Made by a program: the position numbers and the translations under genes
Source of the DNA: an uncultured Clostridium sp.
GTDB lineage: Bacteria; Cyanobacteriota; Vampirovibrionia; Gastranaerophilales; Gastranaerophilaceae
Length of the DNA stretch: 51,684 bases
NCBI GenBank assembly: GCA_905212085.1
Contig: CAJMDF010000010.1
Span: 1 to 51,684, forward strand
Direction of reading: 5' to 3'
In this document: one piece after another, positions 42,906 to 51,141 of the stretch
Layout of the letters: the number at the start of each line of letters is the position of its first letter
Position numbering within the stretch: position 1 is the first letter of the stretch
Notes under the pieces: generated by a model
Databases searched by the model: none
What the model saw: the letters and a program-made list of their open reading frames with translations, nothing else
What the model was told of the DNA's origin: nothing

Positions 42906-43195
42906 AAAACATCAGGCAGACACAATGATAAACGGAGTAGTTGTGTCTGCCTGTAATCCGCGACTATGACTTTTGCCTGCGGGTTATTTAAACTTATATA
43001 TTTAATTTTTCATAAAAATAGCCGTTGTGCACGGCCAATCTCATATTTGGTAAAAGGTTAATGTGTGTGTAGGAGAAAATAAAGAAAAAGAAAATGGTTT
43101 ATATTTTATGTATACCACATGTATAGATATCCTAAACATATATCGGGTATATATATTTACAATTGTTAATATATCAAATTATAATGTTCTAAAAA
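42906..43195 (+). other. Intergenic region with three strong hairpins (candidate structured RNA)
   Basis: After trpS, CAGGCAGACACAA (42913-42925) pairs perfectly with TTGTGTCTGCCTG (42941-42953); TAATCCGC (42954-42961) pairs with GCGGGTTA (42979-42986, one G-U); and GCCGT (43021-43025) pairs with ACGGC (43031-43035). TGCCTG at 42974-42979 could also pair with CAGGCA (42913-42918), so alternative folds are possible. The segment is more GC-rich than the AT-rich flanks and no ORF was found. None of the hairpins has a good U-tract, so they are not ordinary terminators. Confidence 0.45.
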
Positions 43196-43224
43196 TTGCA
43201 ATATAAACATTTTTCAAGTAAAAT
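43196..43224 (+). promoter_or_regulatory. Promoter of the lptB operon
   Basis: TTGCAA (43196-43201), 17-bp spacer, TAAAAT (43219-43224). Confidence 0.65.
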
Positions 43225-43250
43225 GTTTTTAAGAATAGAAGGGATATGCA

Positions 43251-43976
43251 ATGAGGATTGAAGCTAAAAATCTGATTAAAATATACGGTGACAGAAGCGT
43301 TGTAAATGACGTTTCTTTTGATATAAACAAAGGTGAAGTTGTATGTTTATTAGGTCCTAACGGTGCTGGAAAAACTACAACATTTTATATGGTAGTAGGA
43401 CTTGTAAAACCCAATAAAGGACATATTTTCTTAGATGGAGAAGATATATCCTGCTGGCCTATGAATGAACGTGCAAAAGCTGGTATAGGCTATCTTCCTC
43501 AAGAAGCATCAATTTTTAGAAAATTGTCTGTTGAAGATAATATAAAACTCGTTTTGGAAATGAATGACAAATTAACTGTAAACGAGAAAAAACGCAAATT
43601 AGAAGAACTTTTAACTGAATTCGGTATTTTAAAATTACGTTCATATGCTGCGGTATCACTGTCAGGTGGTGAAAGAAGAAGGGTAGAAATTGCAAGAGCA
43701 CTGGCTGCAAGTCCTGATTTTATGCTTTTAGACGAACCTTTTGCAGGTATCGACCCTATAGCAATCGGTGATATTAAAGACAATATTAAAAAGATTTCTA
43801 AGGAAAAAGGTCTTGGTGTACTGATAACAGACCACAATCCTAAAGCTACATTATCGATTACAGATAGGGCATACGTAATTTTTGACGGAAAAATTAAAAT
43901 TCAAGGTAAAAGTATTGATGTTGCGAATGATCCTGTAGCAAAAGAATTTTATTTAGGAAAGGATTTTGCTCTATAA
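43251..43976 (+). CDS. lptB: Lipopolysaccharide export ATP-binding protein
   Basis: Powers LPS extraction from the inner membrane. The 241-residue ABC ATPase has Walker A GPNGAGKTTT (residues 35-44), signature LSGGERRRVEIARAL, Walker B FMLLDEPFAGIDP and the H-loop TDHNP. GYLPQEASIFRKLSVEDN is typical of LptB. Its TAA overlaps the ATG of the permease (TAATGA region), so they are coupled. AGAAGGGAT precedes the start. Confidence 0.96.
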   Translation: MRIEAKNLIKIYGDRSVVNDVSFDINKGEVVCLLGPNGAGKTTTFYMVVGLVKPNKGHIFLDGEDISCWPMNERAKAGIGYLPQEASIFRKLSVEDNIKLVLEMNDKLTVNEKKRKLEELLTEFGILKLRSYAAVSLSGGERRRVEIARALAASPDFMLLDEPFAGIDPIAIGDIKDNIKKISKEKGLGVLITDHNPKATLSITDRAYVIFDGKIKIQGKSIDVANDPVAKEFYLGKDFAL

Positions 43977-45091
43977 TGAAATTATTTCCTAAAATAACAA
44001 TCTACGACAGATATATATTTAATCAGGTAATGATGGCAACTTTTGTTGCAATACTTTTATTCACAGTTGTATGGATTGCTCCTGAAATGCTTTTGAATAC
44101 AATCAAAAAAACACTTGCAGGTGATTATGGAGTAAAAACCGCCATACTTGTAATCTTTTATGAATTACCTAAAATTCTTGGGAAAGCATTCCCTGTAGGT
44201 TTACTTTTAGGAACTTTATTTACTTTTGATAAATTAAGTAAGGATTCTGAACTTACAATATTCAGAGCAGTCGGGCTTTCTTTTCAAAGGATTATAGCAC
44301 CGGTATTAGCGCTAAGCCTTATTGTAACTTGGCTTTGCTTTGTGACTTGCGATAAATTAATTCCTTATTCAGTGAACAAAGCAGGAGCATTAAAAGGCGG
44401 TTACATTTCAACTCAATATATTTATACTCAAAAAGATAAAAATAATGTGCCAACACAAGCTGTAATCGTCTCAAAATTTTCCAAAGACACGATGTATAAT
44501 GTAATTGTACTTGATTTTTCACCTAAAAAATATACAGATGTGCACCAATTACAAAACATATACTATGCAAAAACAGGTAAAAATTTCCCTGACAAATGGG
44601 AATTATACGACATAACAAGATATGATATTTCTAATGACGGTATATTCACTGAAATAAATAAATATCCTAAAATGGATATATTGCAAGGAGAATCTGCTCA
44701 AAACGCATTCACCCTGATGACATATTCAGTGAAAAAGGAACGTGAAATTACTAATCACGATTTACATAATTATATCAAACTTCTAAAAAAAGAGGGGTTA
44801 GATGAAGAATACCGCTATATGCTTAATAAATATCTGCAAAGATTTTTCCACCCGTTTGTATGCGTACTGCTTGCAATTATGGGAGCATTATTAGGATTTA
44901 GCAAACCTAGAGAACAAAGATTGATCGGATTTACTATTGCTATCGGATCTATCTTTTTATACTATATTACTCTGCCATTTTTTGATTTATTGGCTGAAAA
45001 AGGGGTATTGCATCCATTTATTACAGCAGTATTTCCACCATTTGCATTTCTTTGTGCAATAATCGCATTTTACAAGTCAAAGGATTTATAA
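43976..45091 (+). CDS. LptF/LptG-family lipopolysaccharide export permease
   Basis: The 371-residue YjgP/YjgQ-type permease has an N-terminal IYDRYIFNQVMMATFVAILL helix, a central periplasmic beta-jellyroll and C-terminal membrane helices (FVCVLLAIMGALLGF, IGSIFLYYITLPFFDLL). It partners LptB in LPS transport. Only one permease gene is seen here, although LptF and LptG usually come as a pair, so a second may lie elsewhere or one protein may form a homodimer. Overlaps lptB by one base. Confidence 0.93.
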   Translation: MKLFPKITIYDRYIFNQVMMATFVAILLFTVVWIAPEMLLNTIKKTLAGDYGVKTAILVIFYELPKILGKAFPVGLLLGTLFTFDKLSKDSELTIFRAVGLSFQRIIAPVLALSLIVTWLCFVTCDKLIPYSVNKAGALKGGYISTQYIYTQKDKNNVPTQAVIVSKFSKDTMYNVIVLDFSPKKYTDVHQLQNIYYAKTGKNFPDKWELYDITRYDISNDGIFTEINKYPKMDILQGESAQNAFTLMTYSVKKEREITNHDLHNYIKLLKKEGLDEEYRYMLNKYLQRFFHPFVCVLLAIMGALLGFSKPREQRLIGFTIAIGSIFLYYITLPFFDLLAEKGVLHPFITAVFPPFAFLCAIIAFYKSKDL

Positions 45092-45092
45092 T

Positions 45093-45893
45093 ATGAAAAA
45101 ACTTTTAATTTTACTTCTTGCACTATTTATTTCATCAACTATTGTAAAAGCCGGAGTTTCTCCAATTGAAATTACGTATAACGACGGCATATATGAAATT
45201 ACTCTAAAAGGTGAAAAAATAAAAAAACGTGTAAAATTTATCAGTTCTGAAAGCCTAATTACAAATAAAGAAGCTCACCAACGTTCAAAAGCAAAATTAA
45301 CAGTGAATGCAGGTTATTTTGATCCTGAAAACCAAAAATCAATCTCTTATATCGTAAGTGACAGAAATACAACAGATGATCCTTTAGTCAATGAAAATTT
45401 ATTACAAAATAAATTTCTTATGAGAAATTTAGATAAAATTATAAATCGTACAGAATTCAGAGTTGTAGAATGCGATAGCGGGAAATTTCATTACGAAATT
45501 GTCCCTCACAAAAGTTCTGTAGATTTTGGCTGCAATATAATAACATCAGCTCAAGGCGGACCTTTGGTATACCCTCAATTACGCCTTGAAGAGGAAGCAT
45601 TCATTGTAAAAAAAGATGGAGAAGTAATCAGAGAAAGCTGTTCAGTATTACATAAAACAGCAAGAACAATTATTGGTCTAAAAAATGAAGAAGCCCATAT
45701 TTTAATAATTACAGATAAACATCCAATGGATATGTATGAAGTCCATGATTATGTAAAAAAACTTGGCTGGGATAGAGCAATGGCTTTTGACGGCGGAAGC
45801 TCCACATCAATGAATTATTTAGACAAATACAATGTAACTTCTGTAGGAGATGGCGCTGGCAGAAGTCTAAAATCATTTTTAATCGTTAAATAA
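45093..45893 (+). CDS. Phosphodiester glycosidase (NAGPA-type) family protein, exported
   Basis: The 266-residue protein has a signal peptide (KKLLILLLALFISSTIVKA) and the family core: KLTVNAGYFDP, SAQGGPLVYP, KTARTIIGLKNE and the end MAFDGGSSTSMNYLD, all typical of NAGPA-domain hydrolases. In relatives it removes GlcNAc from phosphodiesters or acts on exopolysaccharide. It starts 1 nt after the permease stop with AAAGGA inside it, so it belongs to the lptB operon; envelope polysaccharide processing is a reasonable guess. Confidence 0.9.
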   Translation: MKKLLILLLALFISSTIVKAGVSPIEITYNDGIYEITLKGEKIKKRVKFISSESLITNKEAHQRSKAKLTVNAGYFDPENQKSISYIVSDRNTTDDPLVNENLLQNKFLMRNLDKIINRTEFRVVECDSGKFHYEIVPHKSSVDFGCNIITSAQGGPLVYPQLRLEEEAFIVKKDGEVIRESCSVLHKTARTIIGLKNEEAHILIITDKHPMDMYEVHDYVKKLGWDRAMAFDGGSSTSMNYLDKYNVTSVGDGAGRSLKSFLIVK

Positions 45894-45898
45894 AATAA

Positions 45899-46108
45899 CT
45901 ACTTACGTTTTTCAAACTTAATATCATAACCGAGAATATCAGCAATCTCTCTGACTTCTTCAAATTTAATGGTTTTTAATCTAAGCTTTTGAGATAAACA
46001 ATTAACAGCTTTTCTCTTATCTTTATCGTTATAAATTTTAGAAGCTATTTCCGTAAGAGTTTTAGCTTCTTTAGTTATTAATATTTTTATATCCTCTCTA
46101 ATACTCAT
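45899..46108 (-). CDS. Small HTH-like regulator (module B)
   Basis: The start is placed at 46108 (MSIREDIK); the reading frame continues upstream to 46243, but that part is Cys/Tyr-rich and unlike a protein. The 69-residue product fits the small HTH type common in mobile elements: REDIKILITKEAKTLTEIA, LSQKLRLKTIKFEEVREI, ADILGYDIKFEKR. It is unlike the XRE of module A although both pair with the same small-protein family. No Shine-Dalgarno is seen; a TATTAT ends 6 nt before the ATG. Confidence 0.75.
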   Translation of the reverse strand: MSIREDIKILITKEAKTLTEIASKIYNDKDKRKAVNCLSQKLRLKTIKFEEVREIADILGYDIKFEKRK

Positions 46109-46126
46109 ATAAAAATAATAACTTAT

Positions 46127-46176
46127 TTGACAATATGTGCATAATATGTTATATTTGTACTTAATTATATGTACAA
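46127..46176 (+). promoter_or_regulatory. Promoter with perfect inverted repeat (module B)
   Basis: TTGACA (46127-46132), 17-bp spacer and TATATT (46150-46155) read toward the gene at 46219. TTGTAC (46155-46160) and GTACAA (46171-46176) form a perfect 6-bp inverted repeat over the transcription start, a likely operator. Confidence 0.7.
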
Positions 46177-46218
46177 CATGAATATAATAAGTACATAGAT
46201 AAAAAGAAAGGTAACACA

Positions 46219-46428
46219 ATGGAGAACATAGACAATCGCACATTAGAAAAGCTCAAAAATATTTTTGAGCTTTCACTGGTTTTAAATGATTCAATAAATT
46301 TTAATTGGAATGAAGGAGCCCAAGGATATTATCAATTAGCACTTTCTAGTATTATTACCAAAAAATTTATTGAATTTTTCAAAGACATAGATGAAGAATA
46401 TGTCGATATTATTTTACAAAATAACTAG
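46219..46428 (+). CDS. Small helical protein, module B (paralogue of 37907-38134)
   Basis: A 69-residue protein with LVLNDSINFNW and GYYQLALSSII, matching VLNDSLMLSF and NYYQYACAEII of module A at the same spacing. It is acidic and predicted all-helical. AAAGAAAGGTAA precedes the ATG. The 3' end overlaps the convergent SIMPL gene by 20 bp. Function unknown. Confidence 0.72.
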   Translation: MENIDNRTLEKLKNIFELSLVLNDSINFNWNEGAQGYYQLALSSIITKKFIEFFKDIDEEYVDIILQNN

Positions 46429-47149
46429 CATTAACGTTTGCATATACTTTTACAACACCGCTTTCAATAGTTGTAGAAGATGCACCTTCTGCTGATGAAT
46501 CAAGAGCTTTATTTGCCATCATTAAACGATATTGTGGACGTACACTATTATTTGGACTGCAGCTTACATCCATTGAACGAATACCGGTAATTGTTGCAGG
46601 AACTGTCTTTGCAACAGCATTAGCTCTTGTGTAAGCTTTTTTAGCTGCAATTGTCAATAAATCGTTGCATTGAGCTTCATAATTAGAAACTGAAAATACC
46701 AAACTATTTACATTTGTAGCTCCTAAAGATATAGCTGTATCAATCATTGAACCGACTTTATCAATTGATTTTGTATGAACTACAATAGAATTTGAAACCT
46801 GGTATTTATCAAAATTTCTTTTGCTTCCTGAATATGAATAAAGAGGAGAAGCATTATAATCAGCAGTTTTTATATAATCTCCGTTTGCCGTATTAATTTT
46901 TGATTTCAAAGCAGAAATGACTTTATCAGATATTTCTTTATTTTCAGCAGTTGCTTTTTGCATAGACTTAGAATCATAAGTTGTAACTGCAATTGATACT
47001 TCTGCAATATCAGGTGCAATATCAGCATTTGCAGAGGTACTAATCGAAATGTAGCCTCTTTCTACTGAATCTGAAATAGCTTGAGAGGAAAGAGAGGCAC
47101 ATCCTAAGATTAAACTTAGCAATGTAATCGATAATAAAACTTTTTTCAT
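46409..47149 (-). CDS. SIMPL-domain (DUF541) periplasmic protein
   Basis: The 246-residue protein has a signal sequence (KKVLLSITLLSLILGCASLSS), possibly a lipoprotein since ILGC resembles a lipobox. The SIMPL/DUF541 fold follows: GYISISTSANADIAPDIAEV, ENKEISDKVISALK, YQVSNSIVVHTKSIDKVG, AKKAYTRANAVAKTV. Relatives are linked to oxidative-stress defence and membrane integrity, but the mechanism is unclear. Its start overlaps the upstream membrane-protein stop by 4 bp (ATGA). Confidence 0.9.
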   Translation of the reverse strand: MKKVLLSITLLSLILGCASLSSQAISDSVERGYISISTSANADIAPDIAEVSIAVTTYDSKSMQKATAENKEISDKVISALKSKINTANGDYIKTADYNASPLYSYSGSKRNFDKYQVSNSIVVHTKSIDKVGSMIDTAISLGATNVNSLVFSVSNYEAQCNDLLTIAAKKAYTRANAVAKTVPATITGIRSMDVSCSPNNSVRPQYRLMMANKALDSSAEGASSTTIESGVVKVYANVNASYFVK

Positions 47150-47571
47150 ACATTCTCCTTTTCTTTTTCTGATTTTTCTTCAGATTTATTAACTTTTTCA
47201 ACAGGTTTTACATCACCTGATTTTAAAATCATAGAATTTATAGCCTGCTGAGTTTGAGACTGAATTTTCATACGTTCTAAAAGAGTTTTCATTTCTTTTT
47301 CACTCAATCTGTCAGGAGTTTTGAATGCAACAAGGAATTTTTTTCTATCATTAAGAATAAAACCAGAAATTGCTATAATTGCCCACAGTAACAAACCTTG
47401 CCATTCACAAATAAGCGGGATTGATACATATTGAGCGGCAAAATTCCATACCTTCATCGCAACAATTGCAGGGAAGCCAATAAATCCTGCAGCAAGGCAA
47501 GTAGCTGTAAAAATTACAAGCAAAAGCCCGCGTATACCTGATATTTGAATAATTCTTGTATTTCTTTTCAT
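47146..47571 (-). CDS. Small inner-membrane protein, unknown function
   Basis: A 141-residue protein with three hydrophobic segments (GLLLVIFTATCLAAGFIGFPAIVA, YVSIPLICEW, LLLWAIIAISGFIL) and a soluble Lys/Glu-rich C-terminus (KVNKSEEKSEKEKENV). Overlaps the SIMPL gene by 4 bp and follows ligA by 5 nt, so all three form an operon. Family not recognised. Confidence 0.8.
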   Translation of the reverse strand: MKRNTRIIQISGIRGLLLVIFTATCLAAGFIGFPAIVAMKVWNFAAQYVSIPLICEWQGLLLWAIIAISGFILNDRKKFLVAFKTPDRLSEKEMKTLLERMKIQSQTQQAINSMILKSGDVKPVEKVNKSEEKSEKEKENV

Positions 47572-47576
47572 AAATC

Positions 47577-49559
47577 CTACTCTTTCCTACCTATCATGTT
47601 CAGAAAATCATTTTCTGTCAATATTATAACACCTAATTTTTGAGCTTTGTCTAATTTTGATCCGGCACTTTCTCCTGCGACCACAAACGATGTGTTCTTA
47701 GATACCGAAGATGATGTCTTTCCGCCCATTTGCTTAATTATTTCAGAAGCTTCATCTCTCGTCATATTTTGTAATGTTCCAGTCAAAACAAAAGTTTTTC
47801 CCTTGAATTCATCCGAAACATTTTGAACAGGCGGAGCTGGTTCTACTCCAAGAGATCTTAATTCTTCTATCATTTGAATAGTTTCAGGCTTTCTGAAAAA
47901 ATCAAAAATATCTTTTGCAATAATTTCTCCGACACCTTCAACTTTTGATAAATCCTCAACTGACGCATTCATCAAATTATCCAAAGTCCCAAATTCTGAA
48001 GCCAAAACTCCAGCTGTTTCTTTCCCGACATTTTTAATCGTAAAAGCTGTCAATAATCTTGATAGCGGTTTGTTTTTGCTATCTTGAATTGCGTTATACA
48101 TATTAAATGCAGATTTTTCTTTGACCAAATCCAACATCATAAAGTCCTGCATAGTTAATTTATACAAATCAACAGGAGTTTTAATAAAATTTTTCGTATA
48201 CAACTGCTCAATCACAGAAGGGCCGACTTTATCAATATCCATTGCATCTTTCGATACCCAAAATTCAATTTTTGCACAACGCTTTGCAGGACAATCCAGA
48301 TTGTCACAATAGAGATTTACCTCTTCATCATGAAGATGTAGCTCGCTTCCGCAAGACGGGCATTTTTTAGGCGGAACATATTCAGGTAACTTATAATGTT
48401 CTTCATCTTCAATAACTTTTACGACTTTAGGAATAATTTCAGCCGCTTTTTTAATATATACTCGATCCCCAATTCTCACATCTAAGCGCCCGACCTCATC
48501 AAAGTTATGCAAACTTGCTCTCGCGACTGTGCTTCCTCCCAATTGAACAGGTTCTAAAATTGCAATCGGAGTAATTGCGCCTGTTTTGCCTACACTTTCT
48601 TCTATTGATAAAAGTTTTGTTGTCACTTCTTCAGGCGGGAACTTAAAAGCAGTAGCCCATTTTGGTGCACGAGATGTAAATCCCATTTCTTGCTGAACAA
48701 GAAAATCATTAACCTTGATTACGACACCGTCTGTTGCATAATCTAAAGAAAAACGTTTTTCATCCCATTCTTTGCAATATTCAATAGCTTCTTTAGCATT
48801 TTTGCATAGTCTGATATTTGGATTGACTTTAAAACCTAATTTTTTCAAATACATTAAGCTGTCATAATGATTTTTTGGGGGATTTTTCATATCTCCGGTA
48901 AAAATTGCAGTGTAACAAAACATTGACAAATCACGCTTTGCAGTAATTTTACTATCTAGCTGTCTTATTGAGCCTGCTGCGGCATTTCTCGGATTAGCAA
49001 ATAATTTTTCGCCGTTTCTAAGGTTTTCTTCATTCAATTTTTCGAAAGATTCCTTCGGCATATAAACTTCTCCGCGAACCTCAACACTTACAGGTTCAAA
49101 AAGTTTCAAAGGAATCGCTTTTACAGTTTTCAAATTATTTGTAATATCCTCACCTGTAATCCCGTCCCCACGAGTTACACCACGTACAAAAACTCCGTTT
49201 TCATAAGTCAAAGCCATAGCAAGTCCGTCAATTTTCAATTCACATACAAGCTCTTGGTCATTATACTCTTTGACAATCTTTTTGTACCAGTCCTCTAAAT
49301 CATCATATTCGTATGTATTATCAAGACTATATAGTCGATATTTATGCTTATGAGGAAAGAATTTTTCACTAACCGAGCCAACTCTTTGAGTAGGGCTGTC
49401 AGTTGTTACAAATAATGGATTTTCCTCCTCAAGTTTTTTTAATTCAGCAAACATTTTATCATATTCAAAGTCGCTTATTGAAGGGTTATCTTCAACATAG
49501 TATTTGTAGTTCGCTTTATTAATTTCATCTTTTAAAAAATTTATTCTGTCTAATACCAT
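47577..49559 (-). CDS. ligA: NAD+-dependent DNA ligase
   Basis: Seals nicks in replication and repair. The adenylated lysine is in CELKIDGLAMAL (K109), and the nucleotidyltransferase motifs, OB fold, zinc finger (CPSCGSELH ... CDNLDCPAKR), HhH region and C-terminal BRCT domain (GKTFVLTGTLQNMTRDEASE) are all present. The 660-residue length is normal. TAGAGG precedes the start. It is the first gene of an operon with the membrane protein and SIMPL genes. Confidence 0.97.
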   Translation of the reverse strand: MVLDRINFLKDEINKANYKYYVEDNPSISDFEYDKMFAELKKLEEENPLFVTTDSPTQRVGSVSEKFFPHKHKYRLYSLDNTYEYDDLEDWYKKIVKEYNDQELVCELKIDGLAMALTYENGVFVRGVTRGDGITGEDITNNLKTVKAIPLKLFEPVSVEVRGEVYMPKESFEKLNEENLRNGEKLFANPRNAAAGSIRQLDSKITAKRDLSMFCYTAIFTGDMKNPPKNHYDSLMYLKKLGFKVNPNIRLCKNAKEAIEYCKEWDEKRFSLDYATDGVVIKVNDFLVQQEMGFTSRAPKWATAFKFPPEEVTTKLLSIEESVGKTGAITPIAILEPVQLGGSTVARASLHNFDEVGRLDVRIGDRVYIKKAAEIIPKVVKVIEDEEHYKLPEYVPPKKCPSCGSELHLHDEEVNLYCDNLDCPAKRCAKIEFWVSKDAMDIDKVGPSVIEQLYTKNFIKTPVDLYKLTMQDFMMLDLVKEKSAFNMYNAIQDSKNKPLSRLLTAFTIKNVGKETAGVLASEFGTLDNLMNASVEDLSKVEGVGEIIAKDIFDFFRKPETIQMIEELRSLGVEPAPPVQNVSDEFKGKTFVLTGTLQNMTRDEASEIIKQMGGKTSSSVSKNTSFVVAGESAGSKLDKAQKLGVIILTENDFLNMIGRKE

Positions 49560-49603
49560 ATAGCCTCTAATAAATTAAATTTTTACAAAAATATTATAAT
49601 CAA

Positions 49604-50440
49604 TTACATAATCATAAGTAATTCTCTGATTACCTTAGTTGCAACTGCTGTAGATACTCCTGAAGCATCATAATCAGGCGCAAGCTCTACAACATCAGCT
49701 CCTATAATATCAAAATCTTTCAAATATTCAAACCAGTCCATAAGTTCATTAAACTGCATACCGCCGCTTTCAGGGGTACCGGTACCAGGCATTACAGAAG
49801 GATCTAAAACATCTAAATCCACTGTTACAAAAATCTTTTTACCTTTCAATACGTCAAGTTCTGAATATTTATGAATAAGAGTTTTATGCTCTTTCATAAA
49901 TTCCCATTCTTCTTTCATGCCAGAGCGAATTCCAATTTGTTTAATATTTTCAGGCCCTACAATTTTTGATGCGTGACGGATTACTGCTGAATGCGACATT
50001 TCTTCACCCAAATATTCTTCTCTCAAATCTGTATGGGCATCAAAATGTACTATCGCTAAATCTTTATGAAACTTTGAAACAGCTTTGATTTCAGGTAAAG
50101 TTACCAAGTGTTCACCGCCTATACCAAAAACTCTTTTCCCGTCTTTATAAATTTCTTCAACATTTTTTTCTATTAAATCAAGGGATTTATAAGTATTGCC
50201 CAAAGGAAATTCTAAATCACCTGCATCATGAAAATTCACATCTTCCAAATGCTTGTCAAATCTTGGGGAATAATCCTCTAATCCCCAGCTTGCAAGCCTA
50301 ATTTGTTCAGGCGCAAAACGAGAACCTGAACGGTAAGATACAGTACCGTCAAACGGCAATCCTAACATAACTATGTCAGCAGAATTATAATCCGCATTTT
50401 GTCCAATCCAATTTCTATCTAAAAACGGTCCTGTAAGCAT
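49604..50440 (-). CDS. speB: Agmatinase / arginase-family ureohydrolase
   Basis: Probable agmatinase, making putrescine and urea from agmatine. Mn-binding motifs are GGEHLVTLP, IVHFDAHTDLREEY and VTVDLDVLDPSVMPGTGTPE. The start is placed at 50440 (MLTGPF), directly after AGGAGAGGAC; the ATG at 50488 lacks a ribosome site. The product is 278 residues. Substrate (agmatine, guanidinobutyrate or other) is inferred from the family. Monocistronic. Confidence 0.9.
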   Translation of the reverse strand: MLTGPFLDRNWIGQNADYNSADIVMLGLPFDGTVSYRSGSRFAPEQIRLASWGLEDYSPRFDKHLEDVNFHDAGDLEFPLGNTYKSLDLIEKNVEEIYKDGKRVFGIGGEHLVTLPEIKAVSKFHKDLAIVHFDAHTDLREEYLGEEMSHSAVIRHASKIVGPENIKQIGIRSGMKEEWEFMKEHKTLIHKYSELDVLKGKKIFVTVDLDVLDPSVMPGTGTPESGGMQFNELMDWFEYLKDFDIIGADVVELAPDYDASGVSTAVATKVIRELLMIM

Positions 50441-50495
50441 TTGTCCTCTCCTTTTTTGTCTGAATTCGATATAAAAACATTTTAGCACAAAAAGC

Positions 50496-50523
50496 TTGCT
50501 TTTTTAAACTAAATCATTAAAAT
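50496..50523 (+). promoter_or_regulatory. Promoter abutting the orphan gene start
   Basis: TTGCTT (50496-50501), 16-bp spacer, TAAAAT (50518-50523), only 7 nt before the ATG; with no clear Shine-Dalgarno, the mRNA may be leaderless. Confidence 0.45.
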
Positions 50524-50530
50524 AGAAAGT

Positions 50531-51094
50531 ATGAAAAAGTTACTTTTGATTTTACTTATTATGTTTTTTGGCATATGCACCTATGGTGCAGAAACTGATT
50601 ATGAACAAATATATAGAGATTTAGAACCTGCGGATTTTTCATACGTGCATGATATTGATCCTGGTGAAATGTATGATACCCAAAACACATCTTGGTCACC
50701 ATATCCCCTATTTAGACTCACATCTCCTTTGTTTTTTAAAAATATAACAATTGAGCCGGGGTATTATCTTTTAACCCCAAGAGAGCAAAATGGCAGATGG
50801 TATGTATTATTCAAAGAACAAGGCAAAGTCAAATATATAATCCCAGTCTACAACAGAGAAATTGTACCTATGGGTTTCTATGATGAAAACTTGCCAAAAG
50901 CTAAATTAACTCCATCTCAAAAATTCCATATAAAATTTTTGGATTTTGTAGGTAAATATATAAAAAGTTCTCAAAGAAAACCTGCACCTAACACATTTTT
51001 AGAAACAACAGATTTGGAAAATAATTTTATCTCAATAATTATTTATTGGGGAGATTACAGATACTACATGGTTTTAAGAACAATTCAATTATAA
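50531..51094 (+). CDS. Hypothetical exported protein
   Basis: A 187-residue protein with a signal peptide (KKLLLILLIMFFGICTYGAE, cleavage after about residue 20). The mature part is rich in Tyr, Phe and Pro and seems mainly beta-stranded (YYLLTPREQNGRWYVLFKEQG). It resembles in style, not in alignable sequence, the secreted protein at 36961-37605. Unknown function. It starts 90 bp upstream of speB in the opposite direction. Confidence 0.78.
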   Translation: MKKLLLILLIMFFGICTYGAETDYEQIYRDLEPADFSYVHDIDPGEMYDTQNTSWSPYPLFRLTSPLFFKNITIEPGYYLLTPREQNGRWYVLFKEQGKVKYIIPVYNREIVPMGFYDENLPKAKLTPSQKFHIKFLDFVGKYIKSSQRKPAPNTFLETTDLENNFISIIIYWGDYRYYMVLRTIQL

Positions 51095-51120
51095 AAAAAG
51101 CGGCAATTTTAAATTACCGC
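51091..51120 (-). terminator. Rho-independent terminator of the methyltransferase gene
   Basis: GCGGCAATTT pairs with AAATTACCGC (one mismatch); the A-run on its left supplies the U-run on the minus strand. It lies in the gap just after the stop of the minus-strand gene at 51142. Confidence 0.75.
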
Positions 51121-51141
51121 AAAGAGTATATGATAAAATTT

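Noticed and set aside
46109..46243. N-terminal extension of the module B HTH gene
   Set aside because: The extension is Cys/Tyr-rich, overlaps the divergent promoter, and the start at 46108 gives a normal family-like N-terminus.
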